Origin: Mycoemilia scoparia
Taxonomy: Eukaryota; Kickxellomycota; Kickxellomycetes; Kickxellales; Kickxellaceae
Direction of reading: 5' to 3'
DNA length: 64,000 nucleotides
Assembly: GCA_027575805.1 (NCBI GenBank)
Contig: JANBPU010000071.1
Location: 1-64,000 of the forward strand
The position numbers and the translations under genes are program-made. Shown here piece after piece: positions 32,500 through 45,446 of this stretch. Under the pieces are notes generated by a model. It was given only the letters and a program-made list of their open reading frames with translations. It was not told where the DNA came from and ran no database searches. Every line of letters starts with the position of its first letter. Within the stretch, counting starts at the first letter, position 1.

Positions 32500-34387
32500 C
32501 TATACGTCAACCTTTTGGTGTATCGTGGTCCAGCTTTTCCTGACCTTGTCTTTTGGCGCCCACCTATACAATAGCGGTTGTCTCATTAGCAATCCAGCAT
32601 ACTAGTCCACATTTTACAATAGTCCTACCCTTAATAGCAATGCATTATACTCACAGATGAAGTAACCTATCTGGCTTTGATAGTTCGCTAGTGCATAGAG
32701 CCAGTGGCAGCAATGTCTCTATGACCTGATACATGAATTCGGGCTTCTGAGAGGTCAGATCGTCTATATAACAAAATAATCATACGCCATGGATCATATA
32801 AACAGCCTATCCTATGTACGCATCATTAAAAACAATCCATATATGTACTCAAGCTTACATGGCTGTGTTGGTTTTATGAAGTCAAAAACGCAATCTGGGC
32901 TCCGCTGATGTCTCATTTCAAGATCGCCTTCTTTGCGGAATATAAGCAGTGTCATCTTTGTTCGGCGGAAATACCTTGAGGGCTCTTTGGCCATCTGGTT
33001 GTTTGGGTGCTGCTTAATCCAGCAGAAGTTTTCTACATATTTGAGGCCCCACTGTTTTTCGGCCATTATACACATTTCTGGGAGGAGCTCCTTCTCACAC
33101 CATGTAAATAAAAAGGCCCCGGGCACCAGCATTTTATGAATTGGGATTACGCTCTAATAAAGCAATATGTACATAAAAACATCGTCATTATTATTACACG
33201 CATCACCTTTGGTCACTAATAGAAGCACATACGTGTGTTTGCACTTACAAGCTTTTTGATGTCAAAGTAGTGTTCCAAATGGGATGATATTCCTTCGACT
33301 TTTAGGGGCGGGTCCATATAAACACAATGATGATTGGTCCCGAATTGAGTAAAATCAATGTCTAAAACACCCAAGACCTCGTTGTACAAGGACCATTCTG
33401 TCTCTTTTGTTGGCTTCAACATCTCCGAGTTTATTATATTTTTGACCCATGATCTTGGGATAGGCGCTGGCGGGATTCGGACGTAGGTTGGCATGCTGGG
33501 GTCCACGGCATTGACCTTTCGATTGACAAAGAAGGTATGACCATGCCTATCCTGAATCCGAACCTGCATGTATCGATATCTTTGTAAGATTTGCTCTTTG
33601 GCAGAAAGCTTTGGTCCGCTCACGCCTCTTTCCTTGCGTGGACCGCGGCGGGGACGTGTATGGCTGACACCAAACTCCTCATCCCAAAAGTCATCGTCAA
33701 AGTGTATATAGTCGCTACAATACAAAGGGTGTGTTTTAAAACATAAGCCCCCCAAGAAACACAAATGCAAATAGGCCAAAATTTGATATAGGCTGCTTCA
33801 CTTACTCGGCTTCATCGAATTCAGACGAATTGTTAACGTCATACTCGGCTTTCCAAAGCTCCACATCGTCAAGTGCCTCTATTTCAGCTTCATGAAGCAT
33901 TGCGCTGCGAACAGTAAATGCGCTTGTTCTTTTAAAGATCTCTTCCAGTTGTTGTGTTGTTAGTTCGTTTGCGTTTTGATCATTGTTTTCGGTGCTTTCT
34001 ACAGCAATTGGATTTTCAGGATCCTCGGCGTCTTCGCCAGCCCCGTCTGCTTTGTCACAGGGGCTTGACTCGCCAGGCTTTGTGTTGTCTGCTTCTGCTG
34101 GTTTTGATGTAGATGCCTTATTAGCAAACTCTTTTTCAATACGCTCTAGTTCTTCAAACTTTTTCATGATAGCGTCAATAGACTCATCGTCTTCGACATA
34201 CCCCACATAATACTGCGAACTAGCATTGGATCAATAAGGTTACAGATATTCATATACAATATTTGGTCATTTCTTGAGCTGAATTTGCGCAAACATACAA
34301 GGTAATGTACAAATTGGCTGAGGCAAGGAGCAAAAGCACTTACCTGACGTCTGCCTTCCGAGTTCGTCTCTTTCTTGTTTGAACCAT
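32500..34387 (-). CDS. KAR4: MT-A70 family protein, KAR4/METTL14 type
   Basis: Member of the m6A writer family. In yeast Kar4 joins Ime4 in the mRNA methylation complex and also acts in mating, and METTL14 is the non-catalytic RNA-binding partner of METTL3. Six exons: MVQTRKRRTRKADV, then an acidic Asp/Glu/Ser-rich region (33802-34206), then the MT-A70 domain. Visible domain blocks are FDDDFWDEEFGVSHTRPRRG, ADPPL-position motif MDPPLKVEG, PGAFLFTWCEKELLPEMCIM, FCWIKQHPNNQ, RTKMTLLIFRKEG, EMRHQRSPDCVFDFI and KPEFMYQVIETLLP. The protein ends TIHQKVDV. The motif is DPPL, not the catalytic DPPW of METTL3/Ime4, and is closer to the EPPL of METTL14. This argues for a structural, non-catalytic subunit. 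About 460 residues. Confidence 0.8.
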
Positions 34388-34796
34388 GGCCACTGATATA
34401 TATTTTTAGGGAAAGAGATATGTATAGAGCAAAAATTATATAGTTACAGTATAGCTTTATGACCAAAAACAACAATAATGATGGAGCCAGCTTGTAAAAA
34501 TAAATAAACAAAAATAAAGTTGATTTATGGTCCGAATTTGATTACAGGTGCGCCTGATCAAGACCACCAACGCAAAATCACCAGCCTTAATGCTAGAAGC
34601 ATTCAAAGAATACTTTAGGCCGCCAATGTCTCAGTAACAGTATGGAGCTTTACATAAATTCAAAGGGTGTGTATATATTGAAATTGAGTGAGGTAAAGGA
34701 ACCTAATACTACACAGAAAGGTTTCTAAATTGTTATGTCTAGATAAGTCATTGATGTTCCTCTTCTCTTGTTGACTACAATGTGACTGCTAGTTGG
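34388..34796. other. Intergenic
   Basis: 409 bp between the KAR4-like start and the cytidine deaminase stop. AT-rich and without recognisable signals. Confidence 0.5.
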
Positions 34797-35703
<907 letters not shown>

Positions 35704-36273
35704 GTTGTATAATAAAGTGAATATATATGTGCGCGTGTTTGCAAGGCTGAAAGTAACAAATGGAAAGCAAAGACAAGGATGAACCAGAAGGGGTCTCACA
35801 TTTGATAGAAAACAGTTGTGCTATAAGCTTGTTAGAAAGACAATTGAGCAGCAGCTACTACCAATCTGATTATAGGGCCCGCTCAGGCAGCTGATCCGGC
35901 TTCCGCAAGCAAGAACACCAGTCTCAGTGACCAGGTTAAGTCGAGTATTATCTATACATACGCCACTGATGTCTCATCACTAGCAGCAATCAACATGGCA
36001 ACCGCAGAGCCCTGATTTACAGAGAGCTTGAAGCAAGCGTGGTAAATATCAATCAAATACACGTAAAGTCTCCTTTATAACATCAACACACATATGGGAA
36101 GTTATTTTTGAAGGGCGGAAGTTTACTAGTAAAACTGGATATCCATTTGGCTGCGATTGCCCCTATAATCATTCACCCTTCGAAGATTATTACCCATGTT
36201 GCTAATTTCTCTATTTGAATTAATGTAAAGATACATGAAGTACGTTTATTGCAAATGAAATTAAAGTAAAGCT
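35704..36273. other. Intergenic with a family A copy
   Basis: 5' side of cytidine deaminase and 3' side of NDUFA1. Contains the family A element at 36091-36199 and no other supported feature. Confidence 0.6.
36091..36199 (-). mobile_element. Family A MITE copy 4
   Basis: Reads catatgggaagttatttttgaaggg at the left and cccttcgaagattattacccatg at the right. The core is the reverse complement of copy 2 (gctgcgattgcccctata, tttactagtaaaactgg), 109 bp in all. Confidence 0.88.
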
Positions 36274-36731
36274 CTAGTCGATTTTCTGATAGACATGCCA
36301 GATGCTGTTTGTCTTGAACTCTGGCGGCGCAAATAGGTTATCCTAGATCATTAAACAGTTGAAGAGGGCCTCACATCAGTCACTGATCAGACACATACTC
36401 CACTACTCTCGGGCATATATGGTATACTTCATTTCCAAAAAGCAATGGATACTTACGCTCTGGCCGCGCCATGTTCCCGTCATTCGTAGATCACGCTCCA
36501 TCATATTTTTGTCCCAAGTATCTACGTTGTAGCGAGGTGGCTAATCCAAGAAATGCTTTAAATTTAAATCTTTGACTACCACACAATTCTTAATTCCTAA
36601 AAAGACCCTATGCAGATAAATACCTTTCCCTCGTTGCGGCCTTTATGGACGAAATTATAGCCAACGCCTGCTACTCCAAACATGGCAGAAATGATTGCTA
36701 GTGGCACAAAGGCTTCGTATTGGACAGGCAT
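36274..36731 (-). CDS. NADH:ubiquinone oxidoreductase MWFE subunit (NDUFA1)
   Basis: Small accessory membrane subunit of mitochondrial complex I. Three exons give 86 residues. The N-terminal MPVQYEAFVPLAIISAMFGV is a single hydrophobic anchor, matching the MPVPFEALIP start of the family. NVDTWDKNMMERDLRMTGTW with RGQSDN is the conserved matrix/IMS part, and the C-terminus is FKTNSIWHVYQKID. Size and motif order match fungal and plant NDUFA1. Its presence implies a standard complex I in this organism. Confidence 0.88.
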
Positions 36732-37373
36732 TTTTTCTAACCATTCAACATTCATTTGCACTGTTATTTTCTCTCTCTCTCTCTCTTTGTAAAATTGCCC
36801 CTTCTAGAGTAATTTCGGTCGAGCCCATGCGTATTTTAAATTGCGCTTACCTTTACAAGAATAATAGCAACAACAAACAAAACAGAATAACAATAGGAGC
36901 CAAAGGAAAAGCCTAGTTGTTGCAGTTAAATTGTGCTGGACTACAAGATTCGATAGGAGGCCAAAGTCCGTCTCCCCTCCTTTATCTTAATTAGAGACTT
37001 GTTAGTAGTACACATTAGCAGGGATCGTGATCAAATCGTGATCAAATTATTGGGCTTTTGGTAATCAGAAATAGGTCCTTTCATCCAGGCCGACTTTCAT
37101 TGTCAACCTCATTCTTCGCGATTATTGACCAACTAGTGGTCGGCACCGCTGGTAAACACATTTTATATGCAAATTTATTACTAATACAAACAATGAGTGC
37201 TTGATGACTAGCTGGATGGATATTATACTTTTTAGACCAATATTGGAAAATAAAATTAAATAGTGGGGCTATTAAATCTATACTATAAAAAAGGACAAAT
37301 GTAAAGAGGGGATTAGGTTGTTATATGGCACATTGGAATCTTTTGGACGCCGTTAGCATGCAGAGCCGAATAG
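36732..37373. other. Intergenic
   Basis: Promoter side of NDUFA1 with a CT run (about 36771-36787), then the 3' region of ERG3. No other feature seen. Confidence 0.5.
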
Positions 37374-38273
37374 TTATTGCTGCTTCTCTTTATAGTCCTC
37401 TGGGTCGACTTGCTTAAGCATGTCGTCAACCTCCTTTGCTTGCTGCTCAAGAAACTTCTTGGACTTACGGCGAGAGCGGTCATAGATCTCTGCGGTTGGG
37501 AACCTATGGCTTCCGAACATGCGGTCGAACATGGTGGTGAATTGGCCATAGTTGTAGTTGAAGTACAGATGGTGCATGGTGTGGTGAGCAGACCCATTGA
37601 CCACAGGGTTCTTGGAAACATACTGGCCGTCGTGGATCATGACGGACCAGATGTTGACAAAGGAAAACAAGCCGAGATACAGCCACTTGTGAATTGGCAA
37701 AACATAGACAGCGACATGGTATGGGACAGACTGAGCCCAGCCATCGATGGGGTGGAAGGCGTGAGAGGCGAAGGGCGTGCAGACGATCCATTTGTGATGG
37801 AGTTTGTGGCATTTTGCATAAATTCTTGGGTGGTGCTCAATACGATGGATCCAGTAGATGAAAAAGTCGGTGAATATGATAAAGGCAAATGCGCTGAAGA
37901 TGAGGTAGGGCCAGCCATACTTGTCTACATCGTCGTAAAGCAGTGAGTAGCCATGGAGCTCGCCCAAGAAGAATGGGATAGTCAGGGCTGTGATGGTTGG
38001 GAAGGCCCCGAGAGCGGTCTTTATTTCCTTGCTTATTTGGTTCGGGAGATATTTGGGATGCTGTTGCTGTGTCTTGTCATAGTTGAACTTGTAGGCGAAC
38101 CCGGCCGTTGAAAAATAGAAAAACAAGATGCCGATATATACGAAAACAAACAGACTTGCGAGCTGGCGCGCTACATGGTCGCGGGGCATAGGGTCGGTCT
38201 TAGCCAGCTCTCCGACCTTGTTGTAGAAACTATCGAAAACCCAATCGTCGGCGTACTCTAGAACGTAATCCAT
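37374..38273 (-). CDS. ERG3: Sterol C-5 desaturase
   Basis: Introduces the C5-C6 double bond in ergosterol synthesis, in the ER membrane. Single exon, 299 residues. Hydrophobic spans lie at about 38-62 and 88-108, with a long pair around 120-142. The di-iron histidine boxes are HRIEHH (143-148), HKLHH (156-160) and HHTMHH (230-235), and HAFHPIDGW (171-179) is also present. Fatty acid hydroxylase fold. The tail is Lys-rich. Codon use is C-rich, as in ERG11. It sits head to head with ERG11 with 608 bp between the start codons, suggesting shared control of two steps in one pathway. Confidence 0.93.
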   Translation of the reverse strand: MDYVLEYADDWVFDSFYNKVGELAKTDPMPRDHVARQLASLFVFVYIGILFFYFSTAGFAYKFNYDKTQQQHPKYLPNQISKEIKTALGAFPTITALTIPFFLGELHGYSLLYDDVDKYGWPYLIFSAFAFIIFTDFFIYWIHRIEHHPRIYAKCHKLHHKWIVCTPFASHAFHPIDGWAQSVPYHVAVYVLPIHKWLYLGLFSFVNIWSVMIHDGQYVSKNPVVNGSAHHTMHHLYFNYNYGQFTTMFDRMFGSHRFPTAEIYDRSRRKSKKFLEQQAKEVDDMLKQVDPEDYKEKQQ

Positions 38274-38881
38274 ACCTTGTTTATAATATGGGCAAAGAGC
38301 AGAGATAAATCAAAGTTTAAATGAATAAACCATAAAAAAATTAAAGAATGCAAAATGAAGACCCCAGACTTTTAACAGCTACAGCAACAGATATTTAAAT
38401 GTTGTTTCTGTTAGACCAAAAATGCGGTTGAGTAACATCTGATCAGCCATGTTTCGCTCATTAGGGCCTCTCTTCGCGAACACCATAGCTTCTTGTGCCT
38501 CAACATTTGGGCATCGATTTTATTCTTCACAAAATGTCGTTCCCACATTTGCTATGATTGGGCCGTCCGAAAACTCTTGCACTTTCGGAAAATCCGACTG
38601 GAATTTTTAAAAACAAATATTGGCCCAAAATCTTGACAGCTTTACAGGTAATCCTATGGTGGTGCTCCGAGGAATATTCCTCACCCCTTTCCCCCTTCCA
38701 AGCAAGAGCAGGGTCTTCTTTCTCTTCATCACCTTTTGTTACTTTACATCATCCAGGAGTACTTTGGCCGCCTATTAATATAGCCATTAGATTTGGTCGT
38801 TTTTCTGGCTCCGGATCTTCCTTGCTACTACTGCTACTCCCACCACTTGATAGTTACTTTTAAAAGATCGGGCTGCTCACC
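38274..38881. promoter_or_regulatory. Divergent promoter between ERG3 and ERG11
   Basis: 608 bp contain all upstream DNA available to both sterol genes. I looked for a clear SREBP-type site (for example TCACnnnAT) and do not claim one. The stretch agtcctac at 38909 is already coding. AT-rich with several gggcc words. Confidence 0.55.
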
Positions 38882-40575
38882 ATGTCACTTAGTACACTTG
38901 GCGTTTTCGAGTCCTACAGGACATTCTATGGAGAATCGCCATCGCTATGCATTTTAACCACAGTGTTGGGCTTTGTCGTCACCGCCCTCATCTGGGCCCA
39001 AATTGAACAAGCTGTAAGTAATTGCAAATAATAGCCATGCTGCTGCTGCTACAGTGAAAAATACATATACAGTATCCTACTGAATCTATTCTTGCCAATA
39101 ACATTTGCTCAACAATTCATGCCTTGTTTACTTTGTAGCTCTTCGACGACCCTACCCAGCCCCCAGTTGTGAGATACTATGTCCCATTCATCGGCTCAAT
39201 GGTCGAGTTTGGCATGGATCCCATCGGATTCATGCGCAAGCACCGCGAGCAGCATGGCGACTTCTTTACCTTCCTTATGTTTGGCCGTAAAATGACCGTT
39301 TGTCTCGGAAGCAGGGGCAACGACTTCCTCTTCAATGCCAAACACAGCTGCGTTACTGCCGAGGATGCCTACAACAACCTTACAAAGCCTGTGTTCGGCG
39401 CCGATGTTGTCTACGACGTTCCCAACTCAGTCCTTATGGAGCAAAAGCGCATTGTCAAGGCCGGCTTGTCTACCAAGAGCTTCCAGCGCTATGTCCCCAT
39501 GATCATCAAGGAAACTAACGACTATATCGATAAGCACTGGACAAAGGATGAGGATACTATCGACATATTCAAGGCCATCTCCGAGCTCATCATCATGTCT
39601 GCCTCAAGAACCCTTCTTGGAAAAGAAATCCGTGCCCAGCTTTACGAAGGCGTTGCAGACCTCTACCACACACTTGACTCCTCCTTCACACCAATTCACT
39701 TCCTCTTTGAATGGCTTCCCCTCCCTTCCTACTTCAGCGCACCAAAGGCCCATGCCGAGCTTGAGAGCATCTTCGCCAAGGTTATCAAGGCACGTCGCCT
39801 GGAGACTAACCGCGAGAGTGTAGACATGCTCGATGTCTTCTTGACCTCAAAGTACAAGGACGGCACTGCGCTCACCGACCTCCAGGCAACCAACATGTGC
39901 ATTGCTTTGCTAATGGCTGGCCAGCACACCTCTGCCGCCACCACTACCTGGGCTCTCCTTAACCTTGCCAACCAGGACAACGTTAGGAACGGCGCATACA
40001 ATGACATGAAGCGTGCTATGGGCGAGGACCTCCCATATCCCGAATTCGAAAACCTAAAGGATCTCCAGACACTTGACGACATTGTGCGCGAAACCCTCCG
40101 TATTCACCCACCCATTGTCCAAGTCCTTCGCAAGGTTGTCAAGCCCATCCCCATTCCCGAAAGCAGTCACATCATCCCTGCTGGCAACTACCTCATGGCC
40201 TCCCCTGTTATTGCTGCCACTGACAAAGCCCACTTCCAGGACCCTGAAACCTTCAAGCCGTCTCGCTGGAGCCAACAGGATGAGGCAGCTGAAGTCGAAG
40301 CTGAGGATAAGAACTCTGAAAACACGGTCAACTATGGCTGGGGCGACATGAGCCTTAACTCTGCCAAGTCCCCTTACCTTCCATTTGGTGCTGGCCGCCA
40401 CCGCTGCATCGGTGAGCAGTTTGCCTACATCCAGATCAAGACGATTCTCTATGTATTACTCAAACGCTTCGACTTCAAGCTTGACGAGAAGCGCGGCATG
40501 CCCAAGTCTGACTACAACTCTATGGTGGTTTTGCCTGAGGCTCCTGTCTCTTGCCGCTATATTCGCCGCAAGTAA
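38882..40575 (+). CDS. ERG11: Lanosterol 14-alpha-demethylase (CYP51)
   Basis: The cytochrome P450 that removes the 14-alpha methyl group of lanosterol or eburicol; it is the target of azole antifungals. Exon 1 (38882-39013) encodes a 44-residue membrane anchor (LCILTTVLGFVVTALIW), and exon 2 (39139-40575) the catalytic part, for 522 residues. Diagnostic blocks are VRYYVPFIGSMVEFGMDPIG, GRKMTVCLG, YNNLTKPVFGADVVYD (the CYP51 B-C region), LMAGQHTSAATTTW (I helix, with the conserved HTS), ETLR (ExxR) and the heme loop FGAGRHRCIGE with the Cys ligand at about 467. I see no truncation. It is adjacent and divergent to ERG3. Confidence 0.95.
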
Positions 40576-41233
40576 CAGCCATAGACTTATATTATACTAT
40601 ACTGTACCAGGAAATATTATACAGTTTATATTTGAGCTTTTATAAATTTGCCTATTTACCTAATTAAAGTTTATTAATGACCCTAACTTGGCAATTTACC
40701 ATACATCGAAACATAGCATGCAAGCAGATTAACTTTTTAGTAGTGGTATATAAGTAGCTCTTAGCATTGCATGTGAGATATAATAATAATGGACGAAATA
40801 TGGATCATAATTTATGAAGGGTGACTTTTCGTGGCCAAAGATTATAGGGACAATCACAGCCAAATGTGTGACTCTATAGCCCTTCGAAAATAACTACACA
40901 TATGTCTCTGGAGTTATGATTGCCACAACTAAAATGCAATAGACAAGATTCAGATACTTGGTCATTAGATAGATGCATCCCTAGCAAATAAACCGTAAAG
41001 ATCCTTTGATGCAAATATCCTCGCTTTCTAATAAAAAGCACTTGAAATATCTACAACACCTCAGGGAATTGGCTTTATACATGGTTCTATTATTCTACAT
41101 ATGGAGAGCAATGTTGAAACCAAAGTAGTGTGCAAACATATTTTTCTGTCGTTCTTTGAATCTGTGCAAAACAGAGTTAATTTTATTTTATAGAAACCCA
41201 ATACATGTATTAAAGGTTGAAAATTCCAGCAGA
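40576..41233. other. Intergenic with a family A copy
   Basis: Between the convergent ERG11 and uL23 stops, containing the family A element at 40798-40904. Otherwise AT-rich, nothing else recognised. Confidence 0.6.
40798..40904 (+). mobile_element. Family A MITE copy 5
   Basis: Ends ggatcataatttatgaaggg and cccttcgaaaataactacac. Core gattatagggacaatcacag then ccaaatg. The end after the core reads gtgactctatagcccttc, the same variant as copy 6. Confidence 0.88.
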
Positions 41234-42253
41234 TTAGACAAAACCGATCTATCATAGCAAGCAGCAGCAATAACATTAGTACATCCTTGTGGTAAATGAG
41301 CAGTATGGATATAGCCTGACGCGTTTACAATATGTATTATAGAAAAATGTACATACCTTGTTGGCGACATCAAGAGCATCAACATCAGCGGGGAGGCGAA
41401 CATAAGCCTTCTTTTCACCAGTGGGGCGAATGAGGGTGTTGACCTTGAGGGGATCAACGTCGTAGATGCGCTTAAGGGCGGCACGGATCTGGTTCTTGTT
41501 GGCACGAACGTCAACCAAGAAGACGAGGGTGTTGGAGTCCTCAATTCTCTTCATGGCAGTCTCGGTACCAAGAGGCTTCTTAAGAACGGAGTATTCGTCA
41601 ATCTTGGCATCGCGGTTGACCGACTTGCGCTCGTATCTGGGCTTGCGGCTAAGAGCAAGAGTCTTGGGGCGACGGAAGGTGGTAGAGGTGCGAACCTTGT
41701 TGACCTTGTTCTGGTGAACGCCCTTAACGGCAGACTTGCGGGCTTGAAGAGCCTTGCTGGCAGCAGCTATAGATTCAAATAAAGTATATGCAAATTAGAA
41801 TATACATTTTCTTTGAAGTTTGTATATGCTTGTTTGTAGCTGATATTTTTAGGGTACGGCAAATTTGGGTATTGTTATTTGGATAGAGGAGCAAATTCAT
41901 TTGTTCATAAACATATATATATATATATATATATGCTCTGTAACAAAATTTCTTTTAATGTATGTGAATGGGTAGCTGAATGGATTTTAGACCAAAGATC
42001 GAATAAATGCAAAAAAAAGTCCACCGGTTCGTTTTATAAACAAATGTTAAAGGCAGGAGGGATGCACATAAACATTTCAAAATTCTCTTGCCACATGGAA
42101 ATGTCGATTGACTTATTTCTGAGGCATAATATCCGTGTCATCCCAAAACGAACTTTGGACTATAATCCTCGCATCCATCTTCCTTGCCATCAATCCGTCC
42201 TCTATACGATGGATGCAGTATATTTACTTACTGTTCTGTTTAGCAGGAGACAT
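41234..42253 (-). CDS. RPL25: 60S ribosomal protein uL23 (L25/L23a)
   Basis: Large-subunit ribosomal protein at the exit tunnel. Three exons (22, 410 and 15 nt) sum to 149 codons, or 148 residues. Exon 1 is just MSPAKQN plus one base. Exon 2 starts in the basic N-tail ([20 protein letters not shown]) and covers the uL23 fold ([67 protein letters not shown]). Exon 3 is IGFV-stop, the usual I-G-x-x end. Exon 1 is separated by a 465-bp intron, long for this genome. The exon assignments are supported by exact frame closure. Confidence 0.92.
41767..42231 (-). other. Long first intron of uL23
   Basis: 465-bp GT-AG intron containing a TA microsatellite (about 41911-41934). I searched for box C/D motifs of a snoRNA on the minus strand and did not see a convincing TGATGA/CTGA pair. 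Long first introns in ribosomal protein genes often carry regulatory sequence. Confidence 0.7.
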
Positions 42254-42793
42254 GTCCGTTACCCAATGTTGAAAACTACGACTTGTAGTGAAGGAAAGGA
42301 GGTTCTAACATTTGCATCTAAGCTGCCTTGGTATCATTTCACCTATGCTCAGCCCTCTTACCCATTGACTCTCTCTCTCTCTCCCTCTCCCTCTCCCCAT
42401 CCCTAACAAGATACAGACACACATATACAAATATAAACTCCTTGGCTCTGGTCAATTAAATGGTAATCTGATCAAATCAAATCACCAACATTGCATAGCT
42501 TGCCTCATCTATAAATTCAGTCCGCCTATGATAATTAATGATACAAGCAGCCCAAGTTGTAAAGAAAGATGTTTATTGCTACATTAGACATTGAAAAATT
42601 CCTGGCGCTATTGGTACGGATATTGAAGAAAATACATATTATATAGTGGGGTATAAAATTATTGCAAGGATGGTGTGGTAGAACAAAGGTTGTGTTAGAT
42701 ATGATGAGGAAACAGCTGGAAAGACCATTTCGGCTTTAACATCTCGGGATTGGTATGCATATATGGGATGTAGTATTGGATCATAGTTGTTTG
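42254..42793. other. Promoter of uL23 and intergenic
   Basis: Has a pyrimidine-rich tract (ctctctctctccctctccct, about 42371-42395) about 120 bp upstream of the uL23 start. Such tracts are common in ribosomal protein promoters. No gene. Confidence 0.55.
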
Positions 42794-44683
42794 TCACAGG
42801 ACAACATTCTGGGTACGCGTAGCTCCAACTTGAGCATCAACGGGCTCACCTTTGTGTTGGTAATGGTGATGGGTATGCTGTTGCTGTTTCTTGAATGCAA
42901 TGGCGCTGGGACTTATTAGTTCAGCCGGTGAAAGAGGCTGAAGTTTGCCAGCTTGCCAGTCTCTTAAGGCATCAAGCCAGAGCTGAGCTTCATGGGGCTC
43001 ATCAGATGCAAGCCAATAGTTGCGCTGGGTAGTAACTACCTTTAGATATCCACGCTTTGAAGAGCGGGCTTTGTTGCTGCATGGGTCGGGCCCACGTACA
43101 TCATACAGTGTGCTTCGAGGGATTATCTGCGCAAGAACATATTCCCTATCATCCGGGTAATATGAAAGGCTGTTGCTACGAAGAACAAACCAGCGCTTTC
43201 TCCACTGTTTAAGACGGTCCTGCTTCAAGAGGTACCCATTTTTGAGAACCTGATCCTGCTGAAGTTGGAGCATGATCTCTCGCCTCTTCTCATCGCCAAC
43301 ATTAAGCTCTTCGTCTCCAACGTGGGCATCCTCAACCTCGCTGAGACCACATCTGCATCCATTATCGGCATCATCCTTTGGTGCAAATTCCCCATTTTCT
43401 GGAAATGAGACAGCCGTATGCTTTGAGGAGACAGAGCGCTGCTTTGGTATTTGTTTGGGTGTTGTTGGAGTTGGTGAGAGCGAAGAGGATCTCTTGGCCA
43501 CAACAACTTTACTCGCCACCATCCCACCTGCGCCATTGTCTCTCTGGGGAATTATTAGTGGTTTGAGATCTTCGGCTTTTGCCGTTCCGGGTGCCTTCCG
43601 CTGCATCAGTGCCGGATGACCAGACCTTGGAGACCCCCACAAGTCATTACCTCCGGATGGAGAAGCCGAGTCAAAGCGTATGACTTGCGAAGGCGGCTTC
43701 TGCGTTTGTCTTGGAGAAGCAACTAGTGGGAGATTATACTCTCCATGGCGAGACAGCATATTTGGGTCCAAGTTTACTTTAAGGCTGGGGATGGCATCTG
43801 AAGGGCTGTGCGACCCTTCAACAAGTGGTGGCAGGCTTATGGAGCTCTTTTTGATATCAGGTAAGGGGATGGAGACAGGCGACGTGCTTCCATCGCGGAC
43901 ATCCTCGAATGATTCTTCATAAACATTTCCCAGCAGGGTGTCACGAGCCTGCTTTATCTCGCCTATCCATGCTTCCATGGTTTCCTCATCCTGGGCGTCA
44001 AAGAAAAATACCTTCAAGTCGGTAAGTATGCCAAATACGTAGGGCCGCTTTTGATCCTTATCATGGCCAACTGCCTTTATGTTTTCAAGATGTATTATAG
44101 CTTTGAGCGGATATTCCTTTCGTTGCTTGTAAATACAAAGCGCCTGTGGCCGGAGGACGCACCACCTCTGGTTCCACATCCTGTTCTTTTTTCCGCACTT
44201 GATCAAGTATCCCTCTTTGAGCATTCTCTCTCTTTGAATGCCCCTTTCGACCTCGTCTCTTCGCTGCCGTTCATAGGGATCATCTATGTATCTGGGCGGA
44301 ACTGACGCTGTTGCCGGCGATTTGGTATCCCTGAGGGGCATTGGCGTTGTTTGTGGTGTGCTGACATCCTCTTCTTCCTCCTCCTCTTCATCGTCATCGT
44401 CTTTATCTCTGTGGCCTGAAATGTTGGTACCAAATACTATTTTCTACAAAAGACACCGACAATTGTATTAGGTTTTGTTTTTGTTGTTGTTCCCAAATGA
44501 ATAAAAACAAGAAAAACTCGGATTGGTATTACAGGGCGGGGATATATGCAGAACAAGGCCGCAACATTTACAGCTGATGTAGAAATTCCTTACCTTTTTT
44601 GCCTTTGGAGACATGAGCGGCGGGCTCATTTTTTTACTCTGTTTGGACTTTGTGACCAAATGCTGGAGGAATTGCTTCTCCAT
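42794..44683 (-). CDS. Tandem PH-domain protein
   Basis: Probable phosphoinositide-binding adaptor, comparable in layout to yeast Opy1 or pleckstrin-type tandem PH proteins. Two exons: 90 nt (MEKQFLQHLVTKSKQSKKMS...) and 1650 nt starting KIVFGTNISGHRDKDDDDEE, total 579 residues. PH1 (residues about 104-200) runs from LKEGYLIKCGKKNRMWNQRW via CVLRPQALCIYKQ to EAWIGEIKQAR. PH2 (about 430-540) runs from LKNGYLLKQDRLKQWRKRW via FVLRSNSLSYYPDD to AQLWLDALRDWQ. The middle is a long Ser/Pro-rich linker. Both beta1-beta2 loops are basic (K-x-x-R-x-W-x-x-RW), consistent with lipid head-group binding. Confidence 0.85.
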
Positions 44684-45446
44684 TTATCGGGGCAATAAAT
44701 TGGTATAGCGAAATGCCAAATGCCAGAGCTATTTGTGGTGTGGTGTGGTGTGGTGTGGCGTGAAACACAGCTCGGGCTCAAACCAAAACTGACCAGAAGC
44801 GATGTTAATATTGTTACTGATATAGCCAAAAAAGTAAGACGGCGAAAGAAAAAGATTATATTTAGGCGGGAGCGGCCTTTGTATGCACTTTAAGCTGCCA
44901 AGGCTGGCGAGATGATACAAAAGAGAGGCAGGAAGTGGATAACCCAGGAAAAAGGCAATCAAAGTCAAAATTCAATGGCCAAGGCCGGTTTTGCTGAAGT
45001 GGGGTCAGATGGCAAGAAAATCGAAGAGGCCAAAGAACAGCCTTGCCCAAATCTCTAATCCGAGTCATGAATGAGGAGGCGCAGCGTGTGACGGTCGTGC
45101 TGTTGGCCAAACACTGGTCTTGTTTTGGCTGCTTTGTGCTTTCCAGCCGTCACACACGCGCACAGCCATGCCCCACAAAACGCCTTGGCTTGACTAACCA
45201 CCACCACCACCACCACACCATCTTTGAAAAGGATAGCACCACAGCAGTTTGGATGTCCAGCATTGTGCTTTATAGGACTCCACCACAGCTGGTTTGCACG
45301 CCGATTACCAACCAGCCAACCAGCGAGCCAATCTCCAAAAGCCCTCAACTCACAAGCACAGCGATAGCAGCTGTATCTTTCCTATCCTGCCAAATCCAAA
45401 GAACGCAAAGACCATGGGTGAGGAAGTCCACCCACCCAGCTGGCAA

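Noticed and set aside
41767..42231. snoRNA in the uL23 intron
   Set aside because: Ribosomal protein introns often host snoRNAs, but no convincing C/D or H/ACA boxes were seen by eye.
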